A stretch of 25,803 bases of DNA from JBGRQB01 sp041725875 (GTDB taxonomy: Bacteria > Bacteroidota > Ignavibacteria > Ignavibacteriales > Melioribacteraceae), in NCBI GenBank assembly GCA_041725875.1, contig JBGRQB010000043.1:1-25803 (forward strand). Direction: 5' to 3'. Below, in pieces: positions 17,321-25,550 of this stretch. The notes under the pieces were generated by a model. The model had not been told where the DNA came from. It saw only the letters and a list, made by a program, of their open reading frames with translations, and made no database searches. A program made the position numbers and the translations under genes. Position 1 is the first letter of the stretch. The number at the start of each line of letters is the position of its first letter.

Positions 17321-17321
17321 T

Positions 17322-17549
17322 ATGAGAGAGACTTTTTTAGAAATAATTAAAGAATTGTTTGAAATAAATAATATTTGTGAATCAACTAAGTTAGAAGATT
17401 TAGAAAATTGGAATTCATTAAACCAAATTAATTTAATGATAATTCTTGAAGAAGCATTTTCAATAAAAATTGAGGTTGATGAAATGCAAATATTAAAAAA
17501 AAATATTAAAGAAATAATAAGTTTTATTGATTCAAAAAAATGTTATTAA
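17322..17549 (+). CDS. Acyl carrier protein
   Basis: 75 residues, the normal ACP size. The phosphopantetheine attachment site is Ser32 in ENWNSLNQINLM, a variant of the W-D-S-L form seen in stand-alone ACPs that serve polyketide or sugar clusters. Its helices are clearly acidic-then-basic (IEVDEMQILKKNIKEI), unlike housekeeping AcpP. ATG 17322 starts one base after the previous stop. The gene is extremely A+T-rich (10 G/C in 17341-17400). The last 10 bases overlap the FkbH-like gene, implying matched production of the two proteins. It probably carries the acyl or glyceryl group that the FkbH-like protein loads. Confidence 0.9.
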   Translation: MRETFLEIIKELFEINNICESTKLEDLENWNSLNQINLMIILEEAFSIKIEVDEMQILKKNIKEIISFIDSKKCY

Positions 17550-19366
17550 AAGAAGAATTAAAGAAAATATTAATAAATAGTACACCACTCAAAGTTAAGG
17601 CAGATTTAGTTGGTAAATATCTGAATAATTTTAAAAATTACTCAGATTATCTTTTCATTAGTAAATCGATTAATGTTTTGGATTATAAGAAGATTAAGCT
17701 AGTAATTATAAGTAGTTATACAGCAGATCTTTTAAAAACTCCCTTAGAAATTGAGTTGTTTAAAAATCAATTGCCTTCGAATATATTTATCGAAAATATA
17801 AATAGCTTTGGAGTAGATATTTTTGATGCTGGCAATGCAATAAGTAAATATAATCCTGACTTAATATTACTCATTAATAGATTAGAGGAAATATTTCCAA
17901 GATTTATTTTTTCTTATTTTTCTTTGTCGAAAAATGAAATAGAAAATGAAATAGAAAATATTTTATCTCATTATGATAATATAGCTGAAAAATGTTTGCA
18001 GTCTAATAGACAGATAATCGTTTCTAATTTTTCTTATCCAGAATTCGTAAGCAATTCATCTTTTCATAATAAAAATTTTGGGCAGATAGATTATATAAAT
18101 GAGTTAAATCTTAAACTTAAAAAATTATCAGTTAAATATCCGAGTTTAAATTATTTTGATACTAACCAGATAATTTTTGAAAAAGGTGTCGAAAATATTT
18201 TAAATTCAAGATTATGGTATACATCTAAAATTCCTTACACGATAGATTTTTTTATCCACCTAGCAGGAGAAATGGCGCACTATATTTATTCTCAAAAAAG
18301 ATCGGGGAAAAAATGTTTAATCATTGATCTCGACAACACAATTTGGGGGGGGATTGTTGGAGAAGATGGCAAACATTCAATTCAGATTGGAGAAGACTAT
18401 CCTGGAAATATTTATTTAGACATTCAAACCCATATCAAAGGGTTCAAAGAGCAAGGAGTTCTATTAGCTATTTGTAGTAAAAATAATTTTCATGATATTA
18501 AGTCATTATTTGATACTCACCCGAATTTAATTCTTAAGTGGGAAGATTTTTGTGAAACTAAGATTAATTGGGTAGATAAATCTGAAAATATACAAGAAAT
18601 AGTTAGAAACTTAAATATTGGCTATGATTCGGTTATATTTATAGATGACTCCATTTTTGAAATTGAAATGGTTAAAGCTAGACTTCCTGAAGTAAAAACG
18701 ATTCATTTTGAAGGTTCCCCGTTAAATAAACTAGAGATTCTAAAAAAAATAAATGATTTTGATGCAGTTAATTTTACAAGTGAAGACATAATTAAAACAC
18801 AACTTTATTTGAGTAATAAAAAAAGAGAAGCGCATAGAAAAAGTAATAAAACCATTGAAGAATTTTATAACGATCTTGAGATGGAGTTAGAAATAAAAAA
18901 AAGTGATGGATTTTCATTGCAGAGAATTCATCAATTAATTTTAAAAACAAATCAGTTTAATTTAACAACAAAAAGGTATTCATTCCAGGAGGTAGAAGCT
19001 ATGCATGCCTCTAAAGATCATTTAATTTATTCTTTAAGATTAAAAGATAAATTTGGTGATAACGGGGTTATTGGAGTAGTTATTATTGAAAATCAAAAAG
19101 ATATATGGATAATAGATTCCTTTTTGTTAAGTTGTAGAGTTTTAGGTAGGAAAATTGAAGAGGCAGTATTGACATTTATTTATAATGAGGCATTAAGCTC
19201 AAAAGTAAATTATTTAATTGGAACCTACAAAGCTTCAAAAAAAAATTTGCAGGTTGCAGATTTATATAAAATGTTTGGCTATCAAAGTAAAAATGGGAAA
19301 TGGTATTTGGAGATCGATCATCCAAAATCCTTCCCTGAATATATCTCAGTTAATTTCAAGAGGTGA
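17540..19366 (+). CDS. FkbH-like HAD-IIIC protein with C-terminal GNAT-like domain
   Basis: 608 residues. Residues about 1-245 resemble the SGNH-like N-terminal part of long FkbH proteins. The HAD-IIIC core starts at about 257 with LIIDLDNTIWGG, where Asp263 and Asp265 are the catalytic pair; a later acidic HAD motif is FIDDSIFEIEMV at about 371-382. Residues about 450-600 look like an acyltransferase (GNAT-like) domain, with FNLTTKRYSFQEVEAM and LLSCRVLGRKIEEAVL as typical segments. In antibiotic pathways FkbH enzymes take glycerate from 1,3-bisphosphoglycerate, dephosphorylate it and load it on an ACP. Here the ACP gene overlaps by 10 bases. I infer transfer of a glyceryl-like unit to an amino sugar, as other FkbH-like proteins of surface-sugar loci may do. 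The assignment to the family is secure; the substrate is not. Confidence 0.9.
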   Translation: MLLKEELKKILINSTPLKVKADLVGKYLNNFKNYSDYLFISKSINVLDYKKIKLVIISSYTADLLKTPLEIELFKNQLPSNIFIENINSFGVDIFDAGNAISKYNPDLILLINRLEEIFPRFIFSYFSLSKNEIENEIENILSHYDNIAEKCLQSNRQIIVSNFSYPEFVSNSSFHNKNFGQIDYINELNLKLKKLSVKYPSLNYFDTNQIIFEKGVENILNSRLWYTSKIPYTIDFFIHLAGEMAHYIYSQKRSGKKCLIIDLDNTIWGGIVGEDGKHSIQIGEDYPGNIYLDIQTHIKGFKEQGVLLAICSKNNFHDIKSLFDTHPNLILKWEDFCETKINWVDKSENIQEIVRNLNIGYDSVIFIDDSIFEIEMVKARLPEVKTIHFEGSPLNKLEILKKINDFDAVNFTSEDIIKTQLYLSNKKREAHRKSNKTIEEFYNDLEMELEIKKSDGFSLQRIHQLILKTNQFNLTTKRYSFQEVEAMHASKDHLIYSLRLKDKFGDNGVIGVVIIENQKDIWIIDSFLLSCRVLGRKIEEAVLTFIYNEALSSKVNYLIGTYKASKKNLQVADLYKMFGYQSKNGKWYLEIDHPKSFPEYISVNFKR

Positions 19367-19369
19367 AAA

Positions 19370-20035
19370 TTGGAAGTTTTAATATTATCAGCTCATCCGG
19401 ATGATGAAACGCTTGGTGCAGGTGGAACTATTTTCAAACATTTAGATAATGGTGATACAATCTCTTGGTATCTAGCTACGTCATCAGATCCGGAATTTTA
19501 TTCTGTAGAACAGATTTCGAATCAAGAGAAGTTTGTGCAGAAAATAAAATCTAGTTTTAAAGTTAAAAATTTTCATTGGTCGAAATTTCCAACTGCAAAA
19601 CTTGATTTAATTCCATTTAAGGAAATTATAGATGATTTAAAAGTCATTATTTCAAAGGTTAATCCAGATATTATTTATTTACCAGGGAATTATGATATCC
19701 ATTCAGATCATACGATTTTAAACAAAGCATTGTTTTCGGCGGTCAAAAGCTTTAATATAAAGAAGACTCAATTTAGAATTTTGACCTATGAAGTTTTATC
19801 TTCTACAGAAGTTTTTTCTTCTGCAAGAAAGGAAGTTTTTATTCCAAATTCATTTGTAGATATAACAGAATGTATTATTCAAAAAATTGAACTAATGGAA
19901 TTTATAGTGGATGAGACACAGCCGTATCCTTTACCTAGATGTATGGAGTCCATAAAAGCTTTGTCCAAATACAGAGGTGCTAATATAGGAGTAGAATTTG
20001 CCGAAGCCTTTAATATAATTTTTGAAAAAAAATAA
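19370..20035 (+). CDS. PIG-L family (LmbE-like) zinc deacetylase
   Basis: 221 residues. The start is TTG 19370, preceded by a good ribosome-binding site (AGAGGTG) six bases upstream; no ATG fits the domain start. The zinc motif AHPDDE lies at 8-13, and the third ligand region is HSDH at 111-114. Family members remove acetyl from N-acetylated sugars and related compounds. In this operon it may free an amino group so that a different acyl group can be added, which would fit the ACP/FkbH genes just before it. That order of events is inference. It follows the FkbH-like gene by three bases and precedes the synthase gene by 12. Confidence 0.88.
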   Translation: MEVLILSAHPDDETLGAGGTIFKHLDNGDTISWYLATSSDPEFYSVEQISNQEKFVQKIKSSFKVKNFHWSKFPTAKLDLIPFKEIIDDLKVIISKVNPDIIYLPGNYDIHSDHTILNKALFSAVKSFNIKKTQFRILTYEVLSSTEVFSSARKEVFIPNSFVDITECIIQKIELMEFIVDETQPYPLPRCMESIKALSKYRGANIGVEFAEAFNIIFEKK

Positions 20036-20047
20036 AAGTGATTTAAT

Positions 20048-21097
20048 ATGAAACAAATTAAAATTAATAACAAAATAATAGGGATGAATAAAAAGCCTTA
20101 TATCATAGCAGAAGCTGGAATAAATCATAATGGCAATATTAAAATTGCAAAAGAATTGATTAAACAAGCGAAAAATATTGGTGCCGATGCAGTAAAGTTT
20201 CAATCTTTTACTGTAGAGTGTATGATGACTAAAACTGCTGCTTCGGCTGAACATCTTGATGCAGGAGCAGGAAAAGAAGATGTATACAGTTTTGTAAAAC
20301 GAATTTCGTTATCCGAAAACGAACATCGAGAGTTATTTATTTATGCAAAAGAGCTTGAAATAGAATTTATATCTACTCCGTTTTCGTTTAAAACTGTTGA
20401 TTGGTTAGAAAAACTAGGGGTATCTTGTTATAAAATTGCTTCTATGGATTTGAATAATCTTCCCTTAATTAAATATGTAGCGGAAAGACAAAAACCTATT
20501 ATACTTTCAACTGGTATGGGAACAATAGCGGAAGTCGATCAAGCTTTGAGAACAATATATAAAACAGGAAATCAAGATGTGATTCTACTTCATTGTGTCT
20601 CATTATATCCGCCAAGTGATGATAATATAAACCTTAAAGTACTTAATACGTTGGAAAATACATTTGATTGTTTAGTAGGATTTTCTGATCACACTGAAGA
20701 TAATTTAATTTCTCTTGCCGCGGTTGCTCGTGGGGCCAAGGTAATTGAAAAACATTTTACACTTGATAAAAAAATGCCAGGACCCGATCAGAAAAGTTCC
20801 GGTGACCCTGAAACTTTTAAACGCTTAATTGACAATATCAAAAGAATTTACTCAGCCTTAGGGTCAGGAATTAAAAAACCCGTTGAAGCAGAATTAAAAA
20901 TGCAAAAAAACTTTAGGAGAAGTATAGTAGCGAAAAAAGATATTGAAAAAAATGAAGTTATAACTAAAGAAAAGGTCACTTTTAAGAGGCCAGGTTCTGG
21001 AATACCGCCAACTGAACTTGAATGGGTTTTAGGAACCAAAGCAAAAAATAATATTAAATCTGATACCTTAATAAGTAAAGAAGATTTAGTTGGTTAA
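20048..21097 (+). CDS. Nonulosonic acid synthase (NeuB/LegI/PseI family)
   Basis: 349 residues. It condenses phosphoenolpyruvate with a 6-carbon amino sugar to make a 9-carbon 2-keto acid (sialic, legionaminic or pseudaminic type). The barrel domain starts with IIAEAGINHNG (19-29), where Glu22 and His27 are the conserved metal/PEP-side residues. KFQSF (50-54), GFSDHT and EKHFTLDKKMPGPDQKSS are family segments. The C-terminal SAF (antifreeze-like) domain begins near 285 with RRSIVAKKDIEKNEVIT and closes the active site of the dimer partner. The family cannot be divided among NeuB, LegI and PseI with certainty by eye. The LegC-type partner favours a legionaminate-like product. The stop is overlapped by eight bases by the likely start of the PseG-like gene. 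Confidence 0.93.
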   Translation: MKQIKINNKIIGMNKKPYIIAEAGINHNGNIKIAKELIKQAKNIGADAVKFQSFTVECMMTKTAASAEHLDAGAGKEDVYSFVKRISLSENEHRELFIYAKELEIEFISTPFSFKTVDWLEKLGVSCYKIASMDLNNLPLIKYVAERQKPIILSTGMGTIAEVDQALRTIYKTGNQDVILLHCVSLYPPSDDNINLKVLNTLENTFDCLVGFSDHTEDNLISLAAVARGAKVIEKHFTLDKKMPGPDQKSSGDPETFKRLIDNIKRIYSALGSGIKKPVEAELKMQKNFRRSIVAKKDIEKNEVITKEKVTFKRPGSGIPPTELEWVLGTKAKNNIKSDTLISKEDLVG

Positions 21098-22178
21098 TCG
21101 ACGTATTGCCATTAGAGTCGATGCCCATCCCCAAATGGGGTTATGACATTTTTATAGATGTTTCCATTTAGCAAAGTATTTAGTCAAAAAAGGATACTAT
21201 GTAATCTTTTTTATTCTTAAGTGTTCGGAAATTTGTAGAATTTCGTATATCCTTGATAAAGCTAAGTTAGATTATAAGTTTGTTTCCACGCATAATAACT
21301 TTGTTGAAGATATATCAGTAACAAAAGCGCTAATAGTTGAAAAAAAGATTTCATTGGTTCTAGTGGATATCTTATCGCCAGATAGTAAAGATGAAGATTT
21401 ACTACAAGATCAAGATTTAATATTCCCTGATAGAAATGAATATTTTTTTGAGTTGAAAAAATTAAATATCCTTATTGGCTGTATTACTGATGAAATGTTC
21501 GAAACAGTTTTAGCGTCTGATTTTATAATAAATTCAGCAGGATATCATTGGAAAAACAGAAATATTAGTAGTTTAGGTGCATACTTATACTTAGGACCTG
21601 ATTACTATTTATTAAGCGAAGATTTTCATAAAGTTAGAAGAAAAACTTCATATATTTCAGAAACAAAACTTAAAATCTGTCTCTTTTTTGGAGGAAGTGA
21701 TGTAGATAATTTCACTGGAAGAGTAATTGAGATAATAGCTGATTCAGAAGATTTTGTAATTTCTGTAATTACTAATAGGACTACCTTAAAAGGATTAAAT
21801 AGGTTTGAAGGGAGAAAAAATATTAAGATTTATTCAGAGCCGTTATGTGTTGCTAAAATAATGAATGAAGCAGATATTGCAATTACTCATGGTGGAAATA
21901 CTATATATGAATTCGCTTTTCTAGGAGTACCTCAAATTGTATTTTGTAGAAGAGAAAGACAAGTAATACATGCGGAGTATTTTGAAAAACAAGGAGTTGT
22001 AAAAAATTTTGGTTATGCTAATTTTATAAGTAAAACAGATCTCTTGAATGAAATTTATAAGTTAGCGTTTGATAGATCTTTTTCCGATTTTAAATCACAA
22101 AATGGGAAAAAATGCGTTGACGGGTTAGGAATAAATAGAGTTTATCAAATAATGGAAAAATGGTTGAATGAATCATAA
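21090..22178 (+). pseudogene. PseG-like nucleotide-sugar hydrolase interrupted by an in-frame TGA
   Basis: From TTG 21090 the frame reads IAIRVDAHPQMGL, stop (TGA, 21144-21146), HFYRCFHLAKYLVKKGYYV, and continues in the same frame to TAA 22176-22178. PseG enzymes hydrolyse the UDP-sugar before the synthase step. They begin with the motif RxD-x(n)-GxGHxxRC, in which the His is catalytic. Here the TGA stands exactly where the second Gly is expected, so one base change (GGA to TGA) would explain it. The remainder is intact: FGGSD at about 199-203, ITHGGNTIYEFAFLGVPQI at about 270-290 (the UDP-binding region), total about 362 codons. TGA is a normal stop elsewhere in the window. An assembly or sequencing error, a recent inactivation or translation restart are all possible. 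The 3' end overlaps the next gene by 11 bases. Confidence 0.8.
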
Positions 22179-22959
22179 AAGAATCATCTTAGGTTTAAGA
22201 CCTGTAAATACAATTTGGAGCGTCTTTGTAATGGACCCAATATCGGCGTTTATGGGCAGATTGATTGCTGATTATACAAAATTAAGACCAATTCATATTA
22301 CAATTTTATCTTTTTTGATGTCGATAGTTTCAGCATATTTTTTTTTACAAGGAGACTATAAAAGTATTTTGTTAGCTGTTTTAGTTTTTCAGATATCAAA
22401 CATCCTTGATAATATTGATGGTTTGCTAGCGAGAATTAAACTAGGTTCAGGTTCAGTTTTAGGATTAGTTTTGGATCATACTTTAGACCCTTGGAGAGTA
22501 ATTCTGAACATTTTGGCTCTTTGTTATACGGTTTATTCTAAAACGAACGATAATGGAATTTTTATTTTGGCATTGCTATTTTTATGTATCCATTTTATGG
22601 ATTGGACTTTACCGAGAACTATCAATAAAATTAGAGGGGCATATGAAACTTTGTATTCACCTAACATTAAAAAAATTGATTTTTATATGATTAAGTTGAA
22701 AGATATATTCTCAAAAGTAAATTTAAAAGTAATATTTTTTGGTACACATGAAAGAGAAATTCTTGTTTTGGGCATTGCGCCAATACTTTCAATGGAGCAT
22801 GAAGTTTTCTTTACTACAATTTTAGTATCTCTATTCTTTTTTGTTATGAGATTAATGTTTGATATTGCACTTCTAAAAAATGAAATTGTAAACAATACAA
22901 AAGAATATCTAGGTGATTCCTTCAATCCTTGGGAAGGAGGGGTTAAAAATGGAAGATAA
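22168..22959 (+). CDS. CDP-alcohol phosphatidyltransferase family membrane protein
   Basis: 263 residues, with about six hydrophobic segments. The family signature D-x2-D-G-x2-A-R-x9-G-x3-D-x3-D is complete: Asp81, Asp84, Gly85, Ala88, Arg89, Gly99, Asp103, Asp107. These residues hold the two metal ions and the CDP group, and the enzyme moves a phospho-alcohol from a CDP-linked donor to an acceptor alcohol at the membrane. Housekeeping members make phosphatidylglycerol or phosphatidylserine. This one lies deep in a surface-sugar operon, overlapping its neighbours by 11 bases at both ends, so a lipid- or sugar-phosphate product linked to the polysaccharide is more likely. The donor and acceptor are unknown. 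ATG 22168 is the first start after the PseG-like frame. Confidence 0.9.
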   Translation: MNHKRIILGLRPVNTIWSVFVMDPISAFMGRLIADYTKLRPIHITILSFLMSIVSAYFFLQGDYKSILLAVLVFQISNILDNIDGLLARIKLGSGSVLGLVLDHTLDPWRVILNILALCYTVYSKTNDNGIFILALLFLCIHFMDWTLPRTINKIRGAYETLYSPNIKKIDFYMIKLKDIFSKVNLKVIFFGTHEREILVLGIAPILSMEHEVFFTTILVSLFFFVMRLMFDIALLKNEIVNNTKEYLGDSFNPWEGGVKNGR

Positions 22960-24127
22960 ATATATTCTTAATATTGGAGCCGGAGAATGGCAATTACCTA
23001 TTATTAAAGCTTGTAATAAATTGCGTTATAAGTTGATATCTGTTGATATTAATCCAAATGCTAAAGGGTTGGAATATTCGAATATAAAACTAAATATGAG
23101 TGCTTATGACTCAAGACCTATTTTTGACTGGTTGAATTCGAAAAAAAAAATTAGAGAAAATATTGAAGCTATTATTACTATGGGATCAAGGAGTTGTATA
23201 ACGACAGCAAGTGAATTAAGTTATAAACTAAATTGTAAAACAAATTGTTTATCCCCGAATAAAGCAGAAACTATTGTTAACAGGAAATTATTTAGAGAAT
23301 TTTTAAAAAATAATGGTTTTAACTACCCTAAATATCAGATTTTAAACGAGAGTGACCTTGAAATTGACTATCCTTTTGTCGTGAAAGTTACTAAAGATAC
23401 TTCAGGGAGCGAAGGTATCACATTAGTTCGTTCCGAAAATGAATTTAAAAGTGCAATAATTAGAGCAAATAAATATGTGCGTGAATCTGAAATAATTGTA
23501 GAAGAATATATTGAAGGGCAAGATTATGGTTTATTTGGATTATTAAACGATAAGAAACTTAATCTGTTTCAGATTATAACTAGGAGTACTTCAAATTACC
23601 CTTATTTTTTACCAAAAAAATATACCACTGAAAAAGTAGATTCTAAACTTGAGTTAAGACTAAAAGATTTTTATATTAAAATTATTGAACAATTAAATTT
23701 TGAAAGCGGCCCATTTTATATTGAAATAAAGTATTCTAAAACAGATAATAAAATTTATCCAATTGAGTGTGAACCAACAATACCTGCTCATATTGATTAT
23801 TTAATATCAAAATCTCATAAAATAGACACAAGTCTACAGGCGCTGAACTGCGTACTAAAAATTGAAAACAACCAAAAATTTAAAAAAAAATACTATTCTG
23901 CTTGTGAATTTGTATACTCCCCAAAAAAAGGTATATTAAAAGATATAAGTTTTGTAGAACCTATCTTTAATGGAGGTAGTCTATTGAAAAAATATAGAAT
24001 ATGCCAAAACATCAAAAATGAGTCTGCTGCTGATATTTTAGCGATTGTTTATGCTTATTCAAATTCGATTAAAGTATTTGAAAATATCACAACTTATGCT
24101 GATAAAATAAAAATTGAGATATGCTAG
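22949..24127 (+). CDS. ATP-grasp ligase (carboxylate-amine type)
   Basis: 392 residues from ATG 22949, which has a strong Shine-Dalgarno (AAGGAGGGG, 22934-22942) upstream; a longer frame from 22913 is not favoured. The pre-ATP-grasp domain opens with YILNIGAGEWQLPIIKAC (about 5-22). The ATP-binding part has FVVKVTKDTSGSEGITLVRS (about 142-162), with the Lys that contacts phosphate, and IVEEYIEGQDYG. The metal-binding end reads FYIEIKYS...IECEP; the usual E-x-N-P-R form is altered to E-C-E-P-T. Such enzymes join a carboxylate to an amine or thiol using ATP. A surface-sugar uronic or ulosonic acid is one possible substrate. It overlaps the previous gene by 11 bases and is followed one base later by the RtcB-like gene. 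Confidence 0.82.
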   Translation: MEDKYILNIGAGEWQLPIIKACNKLRYKLISVDINPNAKGLEYSNIKLNMSAYDSRPIFDWLNSKKKIRENIEAIITMGSRSCITTASELSYKLNCKTNCLSPNKAETIVNRKLFREFLKNNGFNYPKYQILNESDLEIDYPFVVKVTKDTSGSEGITLVRSENEFKSAIIRANKYVRESEIIVEEYIEGQDYGLFGLLNDKKLNLFQIITRSTSNYPYFLPKKYTTEKVDSKLELRLKDFYIKIIEQLNFESGPFYIEIKYSKTDNKIYPIECEPTIPAHIDYLISKSHKIDTSLQALNCVLKIENNQKFKKKYYSACEFVYSPKKGILKDISFVEPIFNGGSLLKKYRICQNIKNESAADILAIVYAYSNSIKVFENITTYADKIKIEIC

Positions 24128-24128
24128 T

Positions 24129-25523
24129 ATGAGCGATTATAACTTAACTGATGAATTAAAATATATGCAAATTCAGGACAAACTTAAAAGTAGGGTTCCC
24201 GTTAAATTGTTTCTAGATAAAGAATTTTTACCAGAAAAAAGTTGTTTAGAAAAACTTTTTGCAATATCTGAAGAAAAATCACTGATAAGCAATATTGTAG
24301 TTCTACCAGATATTTTTTGTAAAAACAAAAACTATATTCCTGGTGGGGTAGCTTTAACTTCAATGGATACATATATACCAAAATTCTGTGGCTCAAGTAA
24401 CGATTCTATGATGTTATTCAAATTGGGTATTGAGAAAGAAGAACTGAGCAGTAAAAAGTTAGATGACTTGTTTTCTGAGATTCGGCAAAAAATAGATGTT
24501 TACAGAAGGAAAAAAAACATAATCGATAAAAATGTTCTTTGGGAATTGTTAACTAAAGATAAGTTTTTTTCTCCTTGGGCAGGTATTGAAAATTTATTTT
24601 TTTTGGAAAATTTTAATATAACATTAAGTAAGAATGATATTAAAAATAGTTTTCCTAAAAAGAGGCCAAAATCTATACCTGATTTTATTCCTTGGCATAC
24701 TATTGAAGAAGCTGGTTTACACACTATTGGAGTTTTAGACGGGAATAGTCATTTTATAGAGTTTTGTGAAATAGTAAATAAAAATCAGCCTGAAATATCT
24801 AAGCATTTCGAGTTAGAATCAAGATATGTTTATTTAGCCATTCATGCGGGCTCTGCCGATGTTGGAATTATAGGGCACAAACAATTTCTGGATGAAGAAT
24901 ATAAAAATAAAGTTTTTCATTCTGGAACAAAAGAATTCGAACAGTTTGAAATTGCAAATATAGCAGCTACTAGATTTGGCTATGCAAACAGGTTATGTTT
25001 AGCTACAGAAGTTTTATTAGCCATAGCAAAAATACTGGGAAAAGAGATATCTTGTACATTAATTTCAGATGCTCCCCATGATTTTGTGAAAAAAATGGCA
25101 ATAAATGGCAAAACAGTAATTCAACATAGAAAAGGAGCTGTTGAAGCATTGCCTAAAGATTTTTTTGATACAAAACATATGTATGGTAAATTTGGAAAAC
25201 CTTTTTTTTTCCCAACAGCGCCTGGAAACAATTCTTATATAATGATCAATAGCGATGGAAATCAGGATGCATTGTTTACATCTAGTCATGGAGCTGGGCG
25301 AACTATAGATATGGAAAAGGCTAGTTTGTTATTTAATGAAGAAGATTTATTAAAACATACAAAAAAGAATAACTGTAAGCTTTTTAGTTTTGGTAAAGGA
25401 AAAATAGCGAGTAATGCACCTTCAGCATTTAAGTCCGCTGATAAAATTAAACAACTATTAAAGAAATATAACTTGTCAACTCCTGTTTGTGAATTGAAAC
25501 CAATAGCGATAATAAAAACATAA
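24129..25523 (+). CDS. Divergent RtcB-like protein (RNA-ligase fold) in a sugar operon
   Basis: 464 residues from ATG 24129, one base after the ATP-grasp stop; an in-frame TTG at 24114 would lie inside that gene. The order of segments matches RtcB: PGGVAL (about 71-76), GNSHFIEF with His208, HAGSADVGIIG with His239, DAPHDFV with His317, HRKGA with His333, PGNNSY, and SSHGAGR with His387. In RtcB, His387's counterpart is guanylylated and the others bind metal or phosphate. Yet the metal-binding Cys motif (usually D-I-x-C-G) reads ND-SMMLF near Asp92, and GSM after PG is missing. RtcB joins RNA 3'-phosphate (or 2',3'-cyclic phosphate) to 5'-OH using GTP, usually near RtcA or archease; neither is here. 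A GTP-dependent phosphate-ester activity on a sugar or nucleotide is possible. No function is claimed. Confidence 0.8.
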   Translation: MSDYNLTDELKYMQIQDKLKSRVPVKLFLDKEFLPEKSCLEKLFAISEEKSLISNIVVLPDIFCKNKNYIPGGVALTSMDTYIPKFCGSSNDSMMLFKLGIEKEELSSKKLDDLFSEIRQKIDVYRRKKNIIDKNVLWELLTKDKFFSPWAGIENLFFLENFNITLSKNDIKNSFPKKRPKSIPDFIPWHTIEEAGLHTIGVLDGNSHFIEFCEIVNKNQPEISKHFELESRYVYLAIHAGSADVGIIGHKQFLDEEYKNKVFHSGTKEFEQFEIANIAATRFGYANRLCLATEVLLAIAKILGKEISCTLISDAPHDFVKKMAINGKTVIQHRKGAVEALPKDFFDTKHMYGKFGKPFFFPTAPGNNSYIMINSDGNQDALFTSSHGAGRTIDMEKASLLFNEEDLLKHTKKNNCKLFSFGKGKIASNAPSAFKSADKIKQLLKKYNLSTPVCELKPIAIIKT

Positions 25524-25550
25524 GAATAAAATATAGATAAAGGATCAAAT

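Noticed and set aside
21144..21146. TGA read as glycine (alternative code) or selenocysteine in the PseG-like frame
   Set aside because: TGA ends the sigma factor (2556-2558), the fcl homologue (14552-14554) and the NeuD-like gene (17318-17320), so the code is standard. Selenocysteine at a Gly position of this family has no precedent that I know, and I see no obvious hairpin for it.
24129..25523. A canonical RtcB RNA-repair gene
   Set aside because: The metal-binding Cys motif and the GSM segment are missing, and no rtcA, archease or rtcR neighbour is present, so standard RNA repair is not claimed.
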